From JBFWIW01 sp050253535 (GTDB taxonomy: Bacteria; Bacillota; Clostridia; Oscillospirales; Oscillospiraceae): 30,647 bases of DNA. The stretch lies in contig JBFWIW010000036.1 in the NCBI GenBank assembly GCA_050253535.1, positions 1 to 30,647 on the forward strand. The letters are read 5' to 3'. Position numbers and translations under genes: made by a program. Numbering within the stretch: position 1 is the stretch's first letter; each line of letters begins with the position of its first letter. This document shows, one piece after another, positions 30,607 to 30,647 of this stretch. Under the pieces are notes generated by a model that ran no database searches, had not been told where the DNA came from, and worked only from the letters and a program-made list of their open reading frames with translations.

Positions 30607-30647
30607 AAGCCCCTCCAAGGTCTTTCATTGTCTTATGGCTATTGATG

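Noticed and set aside
30607..30647. Possible 3' end of the gene upstream of engB
   Set aside because: A minus-strand frame ends in a stop at 30625-30627 but only about six codons are visible, so no gene can be named.

Overview
The window looks like a chromosomal segment of a low-to-medium G+C Bacillota, most probably class Clostridia near Oscillospirales/Ruminococcaceae. The pointers are gene order (yicC-remA-gmk-rpoZ-priA-def-fmt-rsmB-rlmN-prpC-pknB), a fused IspH-ribosomal protein S1, sporulation-linked genes (ytfJ/gerW, a DacF-type carboxypeptidase), RemA, CarD, and the Firmicute families DUF5685, DUF2953 and DUF3343. This placement is inference from family knowledge. All 35 recognised genes lie on the minus strand, so transcription runs from high to low coordinates. 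I saw no rRNA, tRNA, CRISPR, phage or IS genes.

Right to left: (1) 30.6-25.6 kb holds engB, a site-2 protease, scpA and scpB (condensin partners), a DUF2953 protein, ytfJ and dacF. Several of these overlap by ATGA. (2) 25.4-19.1 kb holds rluB. A promoter near 24.63 kb then leads rpiR, a BaiN/HI0933-like flavoprotein, cmk, plsC and ispH-rpsA, and the unit ends at a strong 14-bp hairpin (19066-19098). (3) 19.05-15.6 kb holds a good promoter, carD, a terminator-like hairpin, ispD, ispF, a DUF3343 small protein and a cysteine-desulfurase-like enzyme. (4) From a consensus promoter at about 15.57 kb the remaining genes run to the left edge: cdaA-cdaR (c-di-AMP synthesis), DUF5685, a J-domain protein, an unknown membrane protein, yicC, remA, gmk, rpoZ, priA, def, fmt, rsmB, rlmN, prpC and pknB.

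Functionally this is a housekeeping block: translation start and ribosome maturation (def, fmt, rsmB, rlmN, rluB, engB, S1), replication restart (priA), chromosome segregation (scpAB), nucleotide kinases (gmk, cmk), the MEP isoprenoid pathway (ispD, ispF, ispH), phospholipid synthesis (plsC), cell wall (dacF), and second-messenger or phospho-signalling (cdaA, pknB/prpC).

The least explained parts are these. DUF5685 (12472-13365) carries an N-terminal cysteine cluster plus two Asp-rich motifs that resemble class I squalene/phytoene-synthase motifs, and it is translationally coupled to a J-protein with a six-cysteine tail. Two intergenic regions carry copies of an ~84-bp repeat (6772-6855 and 25446-25528), and a third (9463-9617) may be related. 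A 12-bp hairpin covers the ribosome binding site of dacF. The cysteine-desulfurase/DUF3343 pair may be involved in sulfur or selenium handling. Seven genes appear to start with GTG or TTG.
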